In this document: positions 30,135 to 42,029 of the stretch, one piece after another
Layout: each line of letters starts with the position of its first letter
Numbering within the stretch: the first letter of the stretch is position 1
NCBI RefSeq assembly: GCF_006438725.1
Contig: NZ_RCZD01000014.1
Location: forward strand, 60,383-124,382
Source: Ewingella americana
GTDB taxonomy: Bacteria; Pseudomonadota; Gammaproteobacteria; Enterobacterales; Enterobacteriaceae
Length of the DNA stretch: 64,000 nt
Reading direction: 5' to 3'
Made by a program: the position numbers and the translations under genes
Notes under the pieces: generated by a model
What the model saw: the letters and a program-made list of their open reading frames with translations, nothing else
The model's database searches: none
What the model was told of the DNA's origin: nothing

Positions 30135-30499
30135 GCATTCCTCCAGGCGAGTACGAGAGTGGTATATCCGGTTACGGATTGGCATTTTGATAAGTGATGA
30201 ATTTAAATTATCGTAACCTTCTAGCCAACATTTCTCCATACTTATTGCTGTAGAGTTGCATCAGCAGCTAATAAAGCTGATTCTCCCGGCAAGAAAATCA
30301 TCTACAATTTCTAATGTGATAAATCGATAAAGTAAATCCAGGCCTTTTATATAAGCCAAAAAACATATCTACACATTAGATTTTATAATCCGAAATGACG
30401 TGCAGCAGAAAAATTCAGTCGTACTGTGATGCTAATCACTTTACCCTGAGAAACTGTTCATCTTTATAACCACCTATCTTTCAAAACCTGCGAAAATCT
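30135..30499. promoter_or_regulatory. 365-bp divergent intergenic region, TetR gene / yicG
   Basis: No gene seen; AT-rich. It holds an inverted repeat ATCCG-GTTA-CGGAT (30166-30179), 31 bp before the TetR start, which could be its self-operator, and a CRP-like site nearer yicG (separate entry). The stretch between (about 30190-30420) shows no other feature I can support. Confidence 0.5.
30425..30440. promoter_or_regulatory. CRP-like site upstream of yicG
   Basis: TGTGA-TGCTAA-TCACT matches the CRP consensus TGTGA-N6-TCACA in all but the last base. It lies about 60 bp before the yicG ATG, a workable activator position. Confidence 0.4.
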
Positions 30500-32934
<2,435 letters not shown>

Positions 32935-33128
32935 TCATTAATGTAGGTTGCAGCAAAAAGTCGATATTTTGGAATACGACGCGAGAAAATAACTTACAGC
33001 CCTGTTTTATTTTATTCAGGTGCGATGAAATACGTCTGAACGCTGCACCAGAAGCGGCTAGCGTGTATACTGTGCGGAAGATCACTCTTCGCACTTTTCC
33101 CATCAACCTATTCAGTTGAAATGTCATC

Positions 33129-33752
33129 ATGGTCCAAGGCACGTTATATATTGTCTCCGCACCGAGTGGAGCAGGTAAATCAAGTCTGATTCAGGCTTTG
33201 CTGAAAACACAACCGCTCTACGATACGCAAGTTTCTATTTCACATACGACCCGCGCAGTCCGTCCGGGTGAGAAACATGGCGAGCACTATTTCTTCGTCT
33301 CCAAAGAAGAGTTTTGCGGAATGATTGAAAACGATGCGTTCCTGGAGCATGCGGAAGTTTTCGGAAACTATTACGGCACATCACGTGAAGCTATCGAGCA
33401 GGTTCTGGCTTCAGGTGTTGACGTGTTTTTGGATATTGACTGGCAGGGTGCTCAGCAGATCCGTAAAAAAATGCCGCAGGCACGCAGTATTTTTGTGCTG
33501 CCGCCATCGAAAGACGAACTTGACCGCCGCCTGCGTGGCCGTGGTCAGGACAGCGAAGAAATCATCGCAAAACGCATGGCGCAAGCCGTGGCTGAAATGA
33601 CCCACTTTGCTGAGTACGACTATTTAATTGTGAATGATGATTTTGATCTGGCACTGTCGGATTTAAAAACCATTATTCGCGCCGAACGTCTTCGTCTGAG
33701 CCGTCAAAAGCTTCGTCATGACGGATTAATCACCAAACTATTGGCAGACTGA
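33129..33752 (+). CDS. gmk: Guanylate kinase
   Basis: Phosphorylates GMP to GDP with ATP. 207 residues. P-loop [11 protein letters not shown] (about residue 10), GMP-site [19 protein letters not shown] (about 37-56) and [21 protein letters not shown] near 100. Divergent from ligB; a TATACT -10 element lies at 33066-33071. rpoZ follows after 54 bp. Confidence 0.97.
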   Translation: MVQGTLYIVSAPSGAGKSSLIQALLKTQPLYDTQVSISHTTRAVRPGEKHGEHYFFVSKEEFCGMIENDAFLEHAEVFGNYYGTSREAIEQVLASGVDVFLDIDWQGAQQIRKKMPQARSIFVLPPSKDELDRRLRGRGQDSEEIIAKRMAQAVAEMTHFAEYDYLIVNDDFDLALSDLKTIIRAERLRLSRQKLRHDGLITKLLAD

Positions 33753-33806
33753 AGACACTTTCAGTATTATGCCCAGTCTTTCGTCCCCCTGTGGAGTAGC
33801 ACATAT

Positions 33807-34082
33807 ATGGCACGCGTAACTGTTCAAGACGCTGTAGAAAAAATTGGTAACCGTTTTGACCTGGTGTTGGTGGCTGCTCGCCGCGCACGCCAGCTCCAAT
33901 CTGGTGGTAAAGATCCATTAGTCGCTGAAGAAAACGACAAAGTCACCGTTATCGCTCTGCGAGAAATCGAAGAAGGTCTGATCACGAATAAGATCCTTGA
34001 TGTTCGCGATCGTCAGGAACAACAGGAGCAGGAAGCCGCAGAGATTCAGGCAGTTACTGCCATCGCTGAAGGTCGTCGTTAA
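33807..34082 (+). CDS. rpoZ: RNA polymerase omega subunit
   Basis: 91 residues, starting [20 protein letters not shown], as in E. coli. Omega assists assembly of the beta' subunit and forms part of the ppGpp site 1. It is encoded just before spoT, the ppGpp synthase/hydrolase gene, 19 bp downstream. Confidence 0.97.
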   Translation: MARVTVQDAVEKIGNRFDLVLVAARRARQLQSGGKDPLVAEENDKVTVIALREIEEGLITNKILDVRDRQEQQEQEAAEIQAVTAIAEGRR

Positions 34083-34101
34083 TTAACGAAACGGATCTCA
34101 C

Positions 34102-36207
34102 TTGTACATCTTTGAAAGCCTGAATCAACTGATTCAAAAATACCTGCCGGAGGAGCAAATCAAGCGCCTCGTGCAGGCCTACCTCGTTGCGCGGGACGCG
34201 CACGAGGGGCAGACTCGCTCCAGTGGTGAGCCCTATATTACTCACCCGGTAGCCGTAGCCTGTATTTTGGCTGAAATGAGGCTCGATCACGAGACTCTGA
34301 TGGCGGCGTTACTACACGACGTTATTGAAGACACGCCTGCGACATATCAAGATATGGAGCAACTGTTCGGTAAAAGTGTGGCCGAGCTGGTTGAAGGCGT
34401 TTCGAAGCTGGACAAGCTGAAATTCCGCGATAAGAAAGAAGCTCAGGCGGAAAACTTCCGCAAAATGATCATGGCGATGGTGCAAGACATTCGCGTCATC
34501 CTGATCAAACTCGCCGACCGTACCCATAACATGCGCACTCTGGGCTCTTTGCGCCCGGATAAACGCCGTCGTATTGCCCGTGAAACGCTGGAAATCTACA
34601 GCCCACTGGCACACCGTTTGGGTATTCATCACCTAAAGACCGAGCTTGAAGAGCTAGGCTTTGAAGCACTTTATCCGAACCGTTACCGCGTAATTAAAGA
34701 AGTGGTGAAAGCTGCGCGTGGTAACCGTAAAGAGATGATTCAGAAGATTCTTTCGGAAATAGAAGGGCGTTTAACCGAGGCCGGAATTCAGTGCCGGGTC
34801 AGTGGCCGCGAAAAACACCTCTATTCGATTTACTGCAAGATGCATCTGAAAGAGCAACGTTTCCATTCCATCATGGATATTTACGCCTTTCGGGTGATCG
34901 TTAAAGAACTCGACACCTGTTATCGCGTTTTAGGTCAGGCTCATAGCTTGTACAAACCGCGCCCTGGTCGGGTAAAAGATTACATCGCTATTCCGAAAGC
35001 CAACGGCTATCAATCTCTGCATACCTCGCTTATCGGCCCACACGGCGTGCCGGTTGAGGTTCAGATTCGTACTGAAGATATGGATCAGATGGCAGAGATG
35101 GGGGTTGCCGCTCACTGGGCTTATAAAGAGAATGGTGAGAACAGCACCACGGCACAAATTCGTGCCCAGCGTTGGTTACAAAGTTTACTAGAGCTGCAAC
35201 AAAGCGCTGGCAACTCATTCGAATTTATCGAAAGCGTTAAATCTGACCTGTTCCCAGATGAAATCTACGTATTCACGCCGGAAGGCCGCATCGTCGAGCT
35301 GCCAGCTGGCGCGACGCCGGTAGACTTTGCTTATGCCGTACACACCGACATCGGCCATGCCTGTGTTGGCGCACGTGTCGACCGTCAGCCATATCCGCTG
35401 TCGCAGCCACTGACCAGCGGCCAGACCGTCGAAATTATTACCGCGCCCGGCGCCCGTCCGAATGCGGCGTGGCTTAATTTTGTCGTGAGCTCACGCGCAC
35501 GTGCCAAAATTCGCCAGATGCTCAAGAACCTCAAACGTGATGACTCCGTTTCTCTTGGCCGTCGGTTGCTTAATCATGCACTCGGCAGTGGTAAGAAAAT
35601 TTCCGATCTTCCACCAGAGAATATCAAAAACGAGCTCGACCGAATGAAGCTCTCCGCCATGGATGACTTGCTGGCCGAAATTGGTCTGGGCAACGCCATG
35701 AGTGTGGTCGTCGCCAAAAATCTGATGGGCGATCAATCCTCTATGGCAACCAGCGGAACGCGTAATCTGCCGATCAAAGGTGCTGATGGCGTACTGATCA
35801 CCTTTGCCAAATGCTGCCGCCCTATTCCTGGTGACCCAATTATTGCCCATGTCAGTCCGGGTAAAGGTCTGGTGGTTCACCACGAGTCCTGCCGTAACAT
35901 TCGCGGTTATCAAAAAGAGCCTGAAAAGTTCATGGCAGTCGACTGGGATGACCAGGAGACTGATCAAGAATTTATCGCCGAAATAAAGGTCGATATGTTC
36001 AATCATCAGGGTGCACTGGCGAATTTAACCGCAGCAATCAACGCCGCACAGTCTAATATTCAGAGCCTGAGTACTGAGGAAAAAGATGGCCGTGTTTATA
36101 GCGCCTTTATTCGCCTGACAACCCGTGACCGTGTGCACCTGGCAAATATTATGCGTAAAATTCGTGTCATGCCGGATGTGATCAAAGTCAGCCGTAACCG
36201 AAACTAA
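34102..36207 (+). CDS. spoT: Bifunctional (p)ppGpp synthase/hydrolase SpoT
   Basis: 701 residues. N-terminal HD hydrolase domain (SGEPYITHPVA about residue 41, LLHDVIEDTP about 70), synthetase domain with RVKDYIAIPKANGYQSLHT (about 290), TGS domain (YVFTPEGRIVELPAGA about 390), the conserved-cysteine segment CCRPIPGD (about 572) and a C-terminal ACT domain. It starts with TTG at 34102, as in E. coli; no in-frame ATG fits the family N-terminus. Second member of rpoZ-spoT-trmH-recG. Confidence 0.97.
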   Translation: MYIFESLNQLIQKYLPEEQIKRLVQAYLVARDAHEGQTRSSGEPYITHPVAVACILAEMRLDHETLMAALLHDVIEDTPATYQDMEQLFGKSVAELVEGVSKLDKLKFRDKKEAQAENFRKMIMAMVQDIRVILIKLADRTHNMRTLGSLRPDKRRRIARETLEIYSPLAHRLGIHHLKTELEELGFEALYPNRYRVIKEVVKAARGNRKEMIQKILSEIEGRLTEAGIQCRVSGREKHLYSIYCKMHLKEQRFHSIMDIYAFRVIVKELDTCYRVLGQAHSLYKPRPGRVKDYIAIPKANGYQSLHTSLIGPHGVPVEVQIRTEDMDQMAEMGVAAHWAYKENGENSTTAQIRAQRWLQSLLELQQSAGNSFEFIESVKSDLFPDEIYVFTPEGRIVELPAGATPVDFAYAVHTDIGHACVGARVDRQPYPLSQPLTSGQTVEIITAPGARPNAAWLNFVVSSRARAKIRQMLKNLKRDDSVSLGRRLLNHALGSGKKISDLPPENIKNELDRMKLSAMDDLLAEIGLGNAMSVVVAKNLMGDQSSMATSGTRNLPIKGADGVLITFAKCCRPIPGDPIIAHVSPGKGLVVHHESCRNIRGYQKEPEKFMAVDWDDQETDQEFIAEIKVDMFNHQGALANLTAAINAAQSNIQSLSTEEKDGRVYSAFIRLTTRDRVHLANIMRKIRVMPDVIKVSRNRN

Positions 36208-36212
36208 CTGTT

Positions 36213-36908
36213 ATGACTCCTGAACGTTATGCGCGCATCTGCGAAATGCTTGCAGCCCGGCAACCAGACTTGACGGTATGCATGGAAGAGGTACATAAGC
36301 CGCACAACATTGCTGCGGTAATTCGTACTGCTGATGCCGTCGGCGTGCATGAAATTCACGCAGTTTGGCCATCGAGCCGGATGCGTACTTTAGTCTCGTC
36401 GGCAGCTGGCAGTAACAGCTGGGTTCAGGTCAAAACGCATCAAACTATTCGGGATGCGGTCGCCAAAATGAAGGCGAAAGGGATGCAGGTGCTGGCAACA
36501 CACTTGTCTGACAAAGCCGTCGACTTCCGTACCATCGATTACACCCGCCCAACCTGTATTCTGCTCGGTCAGGAAAAAACCGGTATTACCCCTGAAGCAT
36601 TGACACTGGCTGACAGCGATATCGTGATTCCTATGGCCGGTATGGTTCAGTCGCTGAATGTCTCCGTAGCCTCTGCGCTGATTCTGTATGAAGCACAGCG
36701 CCAGCGAGAAAATGCCGGAATGTATCAACGCCAGACAAGCCCTCTCAGCCTCAAAGAGCAGCAACGCCTGCTGTTTGATGGCGGCTATCCGGTGTTATCA
36801 AATGTGGCAAAACGCAAAAAATTACCCCGGCCCTTGATCGATGAAACTGGACAAATTATTGCTGATGACCAGTGGTGGGCCGCCATGCAAATGACGGTTA
36901 AAAGATGA
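36213..36908 (+). CDS. trmH: tRNA (guanosine(18)-2'-O)-methyltransferase
   Basis: SPOUT-class enzyme that methylates the ribose of G18 in tRNA. 231 residues. Seen: NIAAVIRTADAVGVHE (motif 1, catalytic Arg about residue 41), LLGQEKTGIT (about 120) and IPMAGMVQSLNVSVASAL (motif 3, knot). Six bases after spoT and overlapping recG by ATGA, so one tightly packed operon. Confidence 0.97.
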   Translation: MTPERYARICEMLAARQPDLTVCMEEVHKPHNIAAVIRTADAVGVHEIHAVWPSSRMRTLVSSAAGSNSWVQVKTHQTIRDAVAKMKAKGMQVLATHLSDKAVDFRTIDYTRPTCILLGQEKTGITPEALTLADSDIVIPMAGMVQSLNVSVASALILYEAQRQRENAGMYQRQTSPLSLKEQQRLLFDGGYPVLSNVAKRKKLPRPLIDETGQIIADDQWWAAMQMTVKR

Positions 36909-38986
36909 AAGGACGCCTGCTCGACGCCATCCCGCTCACGTCGCTTTCTGGTGTAGGAGCAAGTCAGGCAGAGAAACTCGCTAAACTCGGCCTCGAAACT
37001 ATTCAGGACCTCCTGCTCCACCTCCCCCTGCGTTATGAAGATCGCACACGCCTGTATACCATCAATGATTTGCTGCCCGGAATTTTTGCCACAGTGGAAG
37101 GCGAAGTGCTGCGCAGTGATATCAGCTTTGGCCGCCGCCGCATGATGACCTGCCAGATCAGTGATGGTGCCGGCATCGTTACGTTACGCTTCTTTAACTT
37201 CAATGCGGCGATGAAAAATAGCCTGGCGACCGGACGTCGTGTTACCGCTTATGGCGAGATAAAACGTGGAACGCAAGGTGCTGAGATTATTCACCCTGAA
37301 TATCGCATCCAGGGCGAGAATAGTGAGGTTGTTCTGCAGGAGTCGCTAACACCGGTTTATCCCACCACCGAGGGGATACGTCAGGCGACGCTTCGCAAAC
37401 TGACCGATCAGGCGCTCGAACTGCTTGATACCGTACCCATCGCAGAACTTCTTCCAGAAGAACTGAGTCGATCGTTGATTTCGCTGCCCAAAGCCCTACA
37501 CCTACTGCACCGCCCACCGCCTGATATACAGTTAGCGGATCTTGAGAAAGGTCAACACCCAGCCCAGCGTCGGCTGATCATGGAAGAGTTACTGGCGCAC
37601 AATTTAAGCATGCTGGCGGTTCGCGCTGGTACCCGAAGCTACAAAGCATTACCGCTGCACCATGATGACCGCCTTAAAAACCAGTTCTTAGCAGCGCTGC
37701 CTTTTAGCCCCACCGGTGCGCAAGATCGCGTTGTGGCCGAAATCGAACAAGATTTAGCTAAGGGCTATCCGATGATGCGGCTGGTTCAGGGCGACGTCGG
37801 GTCTGGTAAGACGCTCGTTGCAGCATTAGCGGCACTGTGCGCGATTGCCCAGGGTCAGCAAGTTGGTCTGATGGCGCCTACAGAACTTCTGGCAGAACAG
37901 CATGCCAATAACTTCCGTCAGTGGTTCGAACCGCTGGGCATTCAGGTTGGCTGGCTGGCCGGTAAACAAAAAGGCAAAGCGCGACAGGCACAACAAGAGG
38001 CGATTGCCAGCGGTCAAGTTTCCATGGTGGTGGGCACGCATGCCATTTTCCAGGAACAGGTTCTGTTTTCATCGCTCGCACTGGTCATTATTGATGAGCA
38101 ACACAGGTTTGGTGTCCACCAGCGCCTGGCCTTATGGGAAAAGGGAAAACAGCAAGGTTTTCATCCGCATCAGTTAATTATGACAGCCACGCCGATCCCA
38201 AGGACGCTGGCCATGACCGCCTACGCCGATCTCGACACTTCCGTGATTGATGAACTGCCACCGGGACGAACGCCAGTGACCACTGTCGCGATCCCTGACA
38301 CCCGCCGCAGCGATATTATCGCAAGAGTGAAGAGTGCCTGTGAGCAGGAAAATCGACAGGCATATTGGGTCTGCACACTGATCGAAGAGTCGGAAATGCT
38401 GGAAGCCCAAGCTGCAGAAGCGACATGGGAGGGGTTAAAAGTTGCTCTGCCTGAGCTAAAAATAGGCCTGGTTCATGGCCGGATGAAATCACAAGAAAAG
38501 CAAGCAGTGATGCAGGCTTTCAAACAAGGTGAAGTCCAATTACTTGTCGCGACCACAGTGATCGAGGTTGGGGTAGACGTGCCAAACGCCAGCCTGATGA
38601 TTATCGAGAATCCTGAACGTCTGGGGCTCGCTCAGTTGCACCAGTTGCGTGGCCGGGTTGGCCGCGGTGCCATCGCTTCACATTGCGTTCTGTTGTATAA
38701 AACACCGCTCAGTAAGACAGCGCAAAAAAGGTTGCAGGTTTTGCGCGATAGCAACGATGGTTTTGTGATTGCACAGCAGGACTTAGAAATCCGTGGGCCG
38801 GGCGAATTACTCGGAACACGCCAGACCGGCAGCGCCGAATTTAAAGTCGCAGATTTATTACGTGACCAGGCGATGATCCCTGAAGTACAGCGTATTGCCC
38901 GCTATCTGCAACAACAGTTTCCCCAGCATGCTCATGCTCTTATCGAACGCTGGTTACCGGAACGCGTGCGATACACCAACGCCTGA
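36905..38986 (+). CDS. recG: ATP-dependent DNA helicase RecG
   Basis: Branch-migration helicase that regresses stalled replication forks. 693 residues. N-terminal wedge domain with an OB fold (about 50-160), Walker A in QGDVGSGKTLVAAL (about residue 298), DEQH-box motif in IIDEQHRFGVHQR (about 398), TATPIPRTLAM (about 425) and VIEVGVDVPNAS (motif V). Last gene of the spoT operon. It converges on gltS with only 48 bp between. Confidence 0.97.
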   Translation: MKGRLLDAIPLTSLSGVGASQAEKLAKLGLETIQDLLLHLPLRYEDRTRLYTINDLLPGIFATVEGEVLRSDISFGRRRMMTCQISDGAGIVTLRFFNFNAAMKNSLATGRRVTAYGEIKRGTQGAEIIHPEYRIQGENSEVVLQESLTPVYPTTEGIRQATLRKLTDQALELLDTVPIAELLPEELSRSLISLPKALHLLHRPPPDIQLADLEKGQHPAQRRLIMEELLAHNLSMLAVRAGTRSYKALPLHHDDRLKNQFLAALPFSPTGAQDRVVAEIEQDLAKGYPMMRLVQGDVGSGKTLVAALAALCAIAQGQQVGLMAPTELLAEQHANNFRQWFEPLGIQVGWLAGKQKGKARQAQQEAIASGQVSMVVGTHAIFQEQVLFSSLALVIIDEQHRFGVHQRLALWEKGKQQGFHPHQLIMTATPIPRTLAMTAYADLDTSVIDELPPGRTPVTTVAIPDTRRSDIIARVKSACEQENRQAYWVCTLIEESEMLEAQAAEATWEGLKVALPELKIGLVHGRMKSQEKQAVMQAFKQGEVQLLVATTVIEVGVDVPNASLMIIENPERLGLAQLHQLRGRVGRGAIASHCVLLYKTPLSKTAQKRLQVLRDSNDGFVIAQQDLEIRGPGELLGTRQTGSAEFKVADLLRDQAMIPEVQRIARYLQQQFPQHAHALIERWLPERVRYTNA

Positions 38987-39034
38987 TATCTTCCCTGCGC
39001 CGAGATTGATAGCCTTCCATGGCACTCAATCTCA

Positions 39035-40246
39035 TCACGCGATGGCGGGAAATACCGGCAACAGCAAGAATAATTTGATGACTATTGCGTTGGCGATATC
39101 AATGAAGAATGCGCCCACCATAGGTACCACTAAAAAGGCCAGATGTGACGGCCCAAAGCGATTGGTGATGGCCTGCATATTGGCGATTGCCGTGGGCGTC
39201 GCCCCCAGCCCGAAGCCGCAGTGCCCCGCCGCCAGTACCGCCGCGTCATAGTTTTTCCCCATAACACGGTAGGTTACGAAGATGGCATACAGCGCCATTG
39301 CCAGCGTCTGCACGCCCAGGATAGCCATCATTGGCAATGCCAGTGATGCCATTTCCCACAGCTTGAGGCTCATCAGCGCCATCGCCAGAAACAGCGAAAG
39401 GCTGACGTTACCTAATACCGACACTGCGCGATCGAATACCCGATAAAAACCCAACCACGCCAGTAGATTACTGAGGATAACCCCAACAAAGAGTACGCAA
39501 ACAAAGGTTGGGATCTCGAATGCGGAGCCTTGTAATAGGGCCGAAACATGGCTGCCAGCCGTCAGACAGATAGCAATCAACGCAATGGTTTCCACCATGA
39601 CCAAAGGCGTGATCATCCGGCCAATTGTCGGTTTTTCGAAGGCGCTCGGGTCGATGGCATCATCCGGCGAACCGTTCGGCGTTGAAGAGTGGCTAACCAG
39701 ATAGCGCGCAACCGGTCCACCGATAATCCCGCCCAGAACTAAACCAAAAGTCGCACAGGCCATGGCCACTTCTGTGGCATTTTCAAAGCCGTACTTTTCG
39801 CTAAATAATTTACTCCAGGCGGCTCCGGTGCCGTGGCCACCGGACAGCGTTATTGAACCAGCCAGCAGTCCCATCAGCGGGTCAAGACCGAGCAGTTTTG
39901 CCATGCCGATGCCAATCGCATTTTGCAGTAGCAATAACCCAAGCACCACAAACACCAGCAAGAACAGTGTTTTGCCGCCGGAGCGCAGGCTGGCGAGATT
40001 GGCATTCAGGCCAATGGTGGCGAAGAAAGCCAGCATCAGCGGCTCTTTCAGCGACATATCAAAGCTGACCTCCCAACTGAAAAACTGATTGGCCAGCAGC
40101 AGCAGGAACGCGACCAGTAAACCACCGGCGACAGGTTCGGGAATAGTGTATTTCTTGAGGAACGAAATCGTCTGGACGCATTTACGTCCCAGAAGGAGAA
40201 CCAGAGTGGCGGCAACCAACGTGCCATAGGTATCGAGATGAATCAT
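39035..40246 (-). CDS. gltS: Sodium/glutamate symporter
   Basis: Inner-membrane Na+-dependent glutamate carrier of the ESS family. 403 residues with about ten membrane helices and two re-entrant regions; the Gly-rich SGGHGTGAAW (about residue 135) and GHCGFGLGATPTA (about 340) match the pore loops. Divergent from xanP. Confidence 0.95.
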   Translation of the reverse strand: MIHLDTYGTLVAATLVLLLGRKCVQTISFLKKYTIPEPVAGGLLVAFLLLLANQFFSWEVSFDMSLKEPLMLAFFATIGLNANLASLRSGGKTLFLLVFVVLGLLLLQNAIGIGMAKLLGLDPLMGLLAGSITLSGGHGTGAAWSKLFSEKYGFENATEVAMACATFGLVLGGIIGGPVARYLVSHSSTPNGSPDDAIDPSAFEKPTIGRMITPLVMVETIALIAICLTAGSHVSALLQGSAFEIPTFVCVLFVGVILSNLLAWLGFYRVFDRAVSVLGNVSLSLFLAMALMSLKLWEMASLALPMMAILGVQTLAMALYAIFVTYRVMGKNYDAAVLAAGHCGFGLGATPTAIANMQAITNRFGPSHLAFLVVPMVGAFFIDIANAIVIKLFLLLPVFPAIA

Positions 40247-40414
40247 TCAAATACTCCATTTTAGAAAAAATCCAATAATATTATTGAGTTATAAGAACCC
40301 CAGTCTGCTGATATTTTTCAGATGTGGAATTAGAAGTCAGATTGCTAACTCAGCGCAAGAAAAACAGCCTGAGAATGCTGTGTAAATCGCAATTAACAGA
40401 GCAATAAATCAAGA

Positions 40415-40430
40415 AAGCAATCGATTGCTT
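40415..40430. promoter_or_regulatory. PurR-type operator upstream of xanP
   Basis: AAGCAATCGATTGCTT is a perfect 16-bp palindrome (18 bp with flanking A/T). It fits the PurR pattern with core GCAA-N-CG-N-TT and the outer A...T. It lies 55 bp before the xanthine permease start. No other strong palindrome occurs in the gltS-xanP gap. Confidence 0.6.
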
Positions 40431-40485
40431 TTATCTTCGTTTTCATTAAAAATGCCCGCTTTGCCGCTTAATGGATGCCCAAATC

Positions 40486-41877
40486 ATGAGTACGCAATCC
40501 GCCGAGTCAGACACTCAGCGCCCTGACCTATCCCACACCCCCAACAGCGAATTAATTTACCGTCTCGAGGATCGCCCTCCTCTGCCACAGACCCTGTTTG
40601 CGGCCGGCCAACACTTACTGGCGATGTTCGTTGCGGTGATCACTCCTGCACTGCTGATTTGCCAGGCTCTGGGGTTGCCAGCGCAAGACACACAGCACAT
40701 CATCAGCATGTCGCTGTTCGCGTCAGGACTGGCGTCTATCTTGCAAATTAAAACCTGGGGCCCGGTGGGTTCAGGTCTGCTATCGATTCAGGGCACCAGT
40801 TTTAACTTTGTGGCTCCGTTGATCATGGGCGGAATGGCATTGAAAAACGGCGGGGCGGATGTACCAACGATGATGGCGGCACTGTTTGGCACGCTAATGG
40901 TTGCTTCCTGCACTGAGATTATTCTGTCGCGTTTCTTGCATCTGGCGCGCCGCATTATTACCCCACTGGTTTCAGGCATCGTGGTGATGATCATCGGCCT
41001 TTCGTTGATCCAGGTTGGACTCACCTCTATCGGTGGCGGCTATGCAGCGATGAGTGACCATAGCTTTGGTGCTCCTAAAAATCTGCTGCTCGCCGCCGTT
41101 GTTCTGGTGGTGATCATTCTGCTCAACCGGCAGAAAAATCCCTACCTGCGCGTAGCTTCGCTGGTGATCGCCATGGCCGTCGGCTATGCCGCTGCGTGGA
41201 TGATGGGCATGCTGCCCGCCACCACGCCAGTGACACAAAGTCATTGGATAACACTGCCAACGCCGCTCTATTACGGGCTGGGCTTTGACTGGAATCTACT
41301 CATTCCTCTGATGTTGATTTTCATGGTGACATCACTTGAGACGATTGGTGATATCACTGCGACCTCCGATGTGTCCGAGCAGCCGGTAAGTGGCCCGCTC
41401 TATATGAAACGCATTAAAGGCGGCGTGCTGGCGAATGGGCTGAACTCCATGCTTTCGGCGGTGTTTAACACTTTCCCAAACTCCTGTTTCGGCCAGAACA
41501 ATGGCGTGATTCAGTTGACCGGCGTTGCCAGCCGTTATGTGGGGTTCGTGGTTGCGCTGATGCTGATCGTTCTTGGTCTGTTCCCCGCAGTTGCCGGCCT
41601 TGTTCAGCACATTCCAGAGCCGGTACTTGGTGGCGCGACCATCGTCATGTTTGGGACTATCGCCGCCTCTGGCGTACGTATTGTGTCGCGCGAGCGTCTT
41701 AATCGTCGTGCGATTATGATCATGGCGTTATCGCTGGCCGTCGGGATGGGCGTTTCTCAACAACCGTTGATTCTGCAATTTGCTCCTGACTGGCTGAAAA
41801 CCCTACTTTCATCGGGTATCGCAGCCGGTGGCATCACAGCCATTGTGTTGAATCTCATATTTCCTCACGAAAAATAA
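40486..41877 (+). CDS. xanP: Xanthine:H+ symporter
   Basis: NAT/NCS2-family purine permease in the inner membrane. 463 residues from ATG 40486, equal to E. coli XanP; an ATG five codons earlier (40471) is also possible. About 14 helices. The family signature is seen in [17 protein letters not shown] (about residue 330), with the substrate-site Glu in [14 protein letters not shown] (about 285). A PurR-type box upstream suggests repression when purines are plentiful. Confidence 0.95.
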   Translation: MSTQSAESDTQRPDLSHTPNSELIYRLEDRPPLPQTLFAAGQHLLAMFVAVITPALLICQALGLPAQDTQHIISMSLFASGLASILQIKTWGPVGSGLLSIQGTSFNFVAPLIMGGMALKNGGADVPTMMAALFGTLMVASCTEIILSRFLHLARRIITPLVSGIVVMIIGLSLIQVGLTSIGGGYAAMSDHSFGAPKNLLLAAVVLVVIILLNRQKNPYLRVASLVIAMAVGYAAAWMMGMLPATTPVTQSHWITLPTPLYYGLGFDWNLLIPLMLIFMVTSLETIGDITATSDVSEQPVSGPLYMKRIKGGVLANGLNSMLSAVFNTFPNSCFGQNNGVIQLTGVASRYVGFVVALMLIVLGLFPAVAGLVQHIPEPVLGGATIVMFGTIAASGVRIVSRERLNRRAIMIMALSLAVGMGVSQQPLILQFAPDWLKTLLSSGIAAGGITAIVLNLIFPHEK

Positions 41878-42029
41878 ACATCCGCTGTAACCCCTCCAAA
41901 TGCGGCGAGAGGTCTGGAATCCTCGCCGCATTTTCTTGTCTGAGTCATGCTAACCTATTGAGAAAGGCCACTGTTTACGGCATAAACAGGGTATTATTTC
42001 CCTTTCCCCGACGGATATGGATTCAGACG

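Noticed and set aside
39002..39033. GAGATTGA...TCAATCTC inverted repeat between recG and gltS
   Set aside because: 16-nt loop and no T run; not convincing as a terminator.
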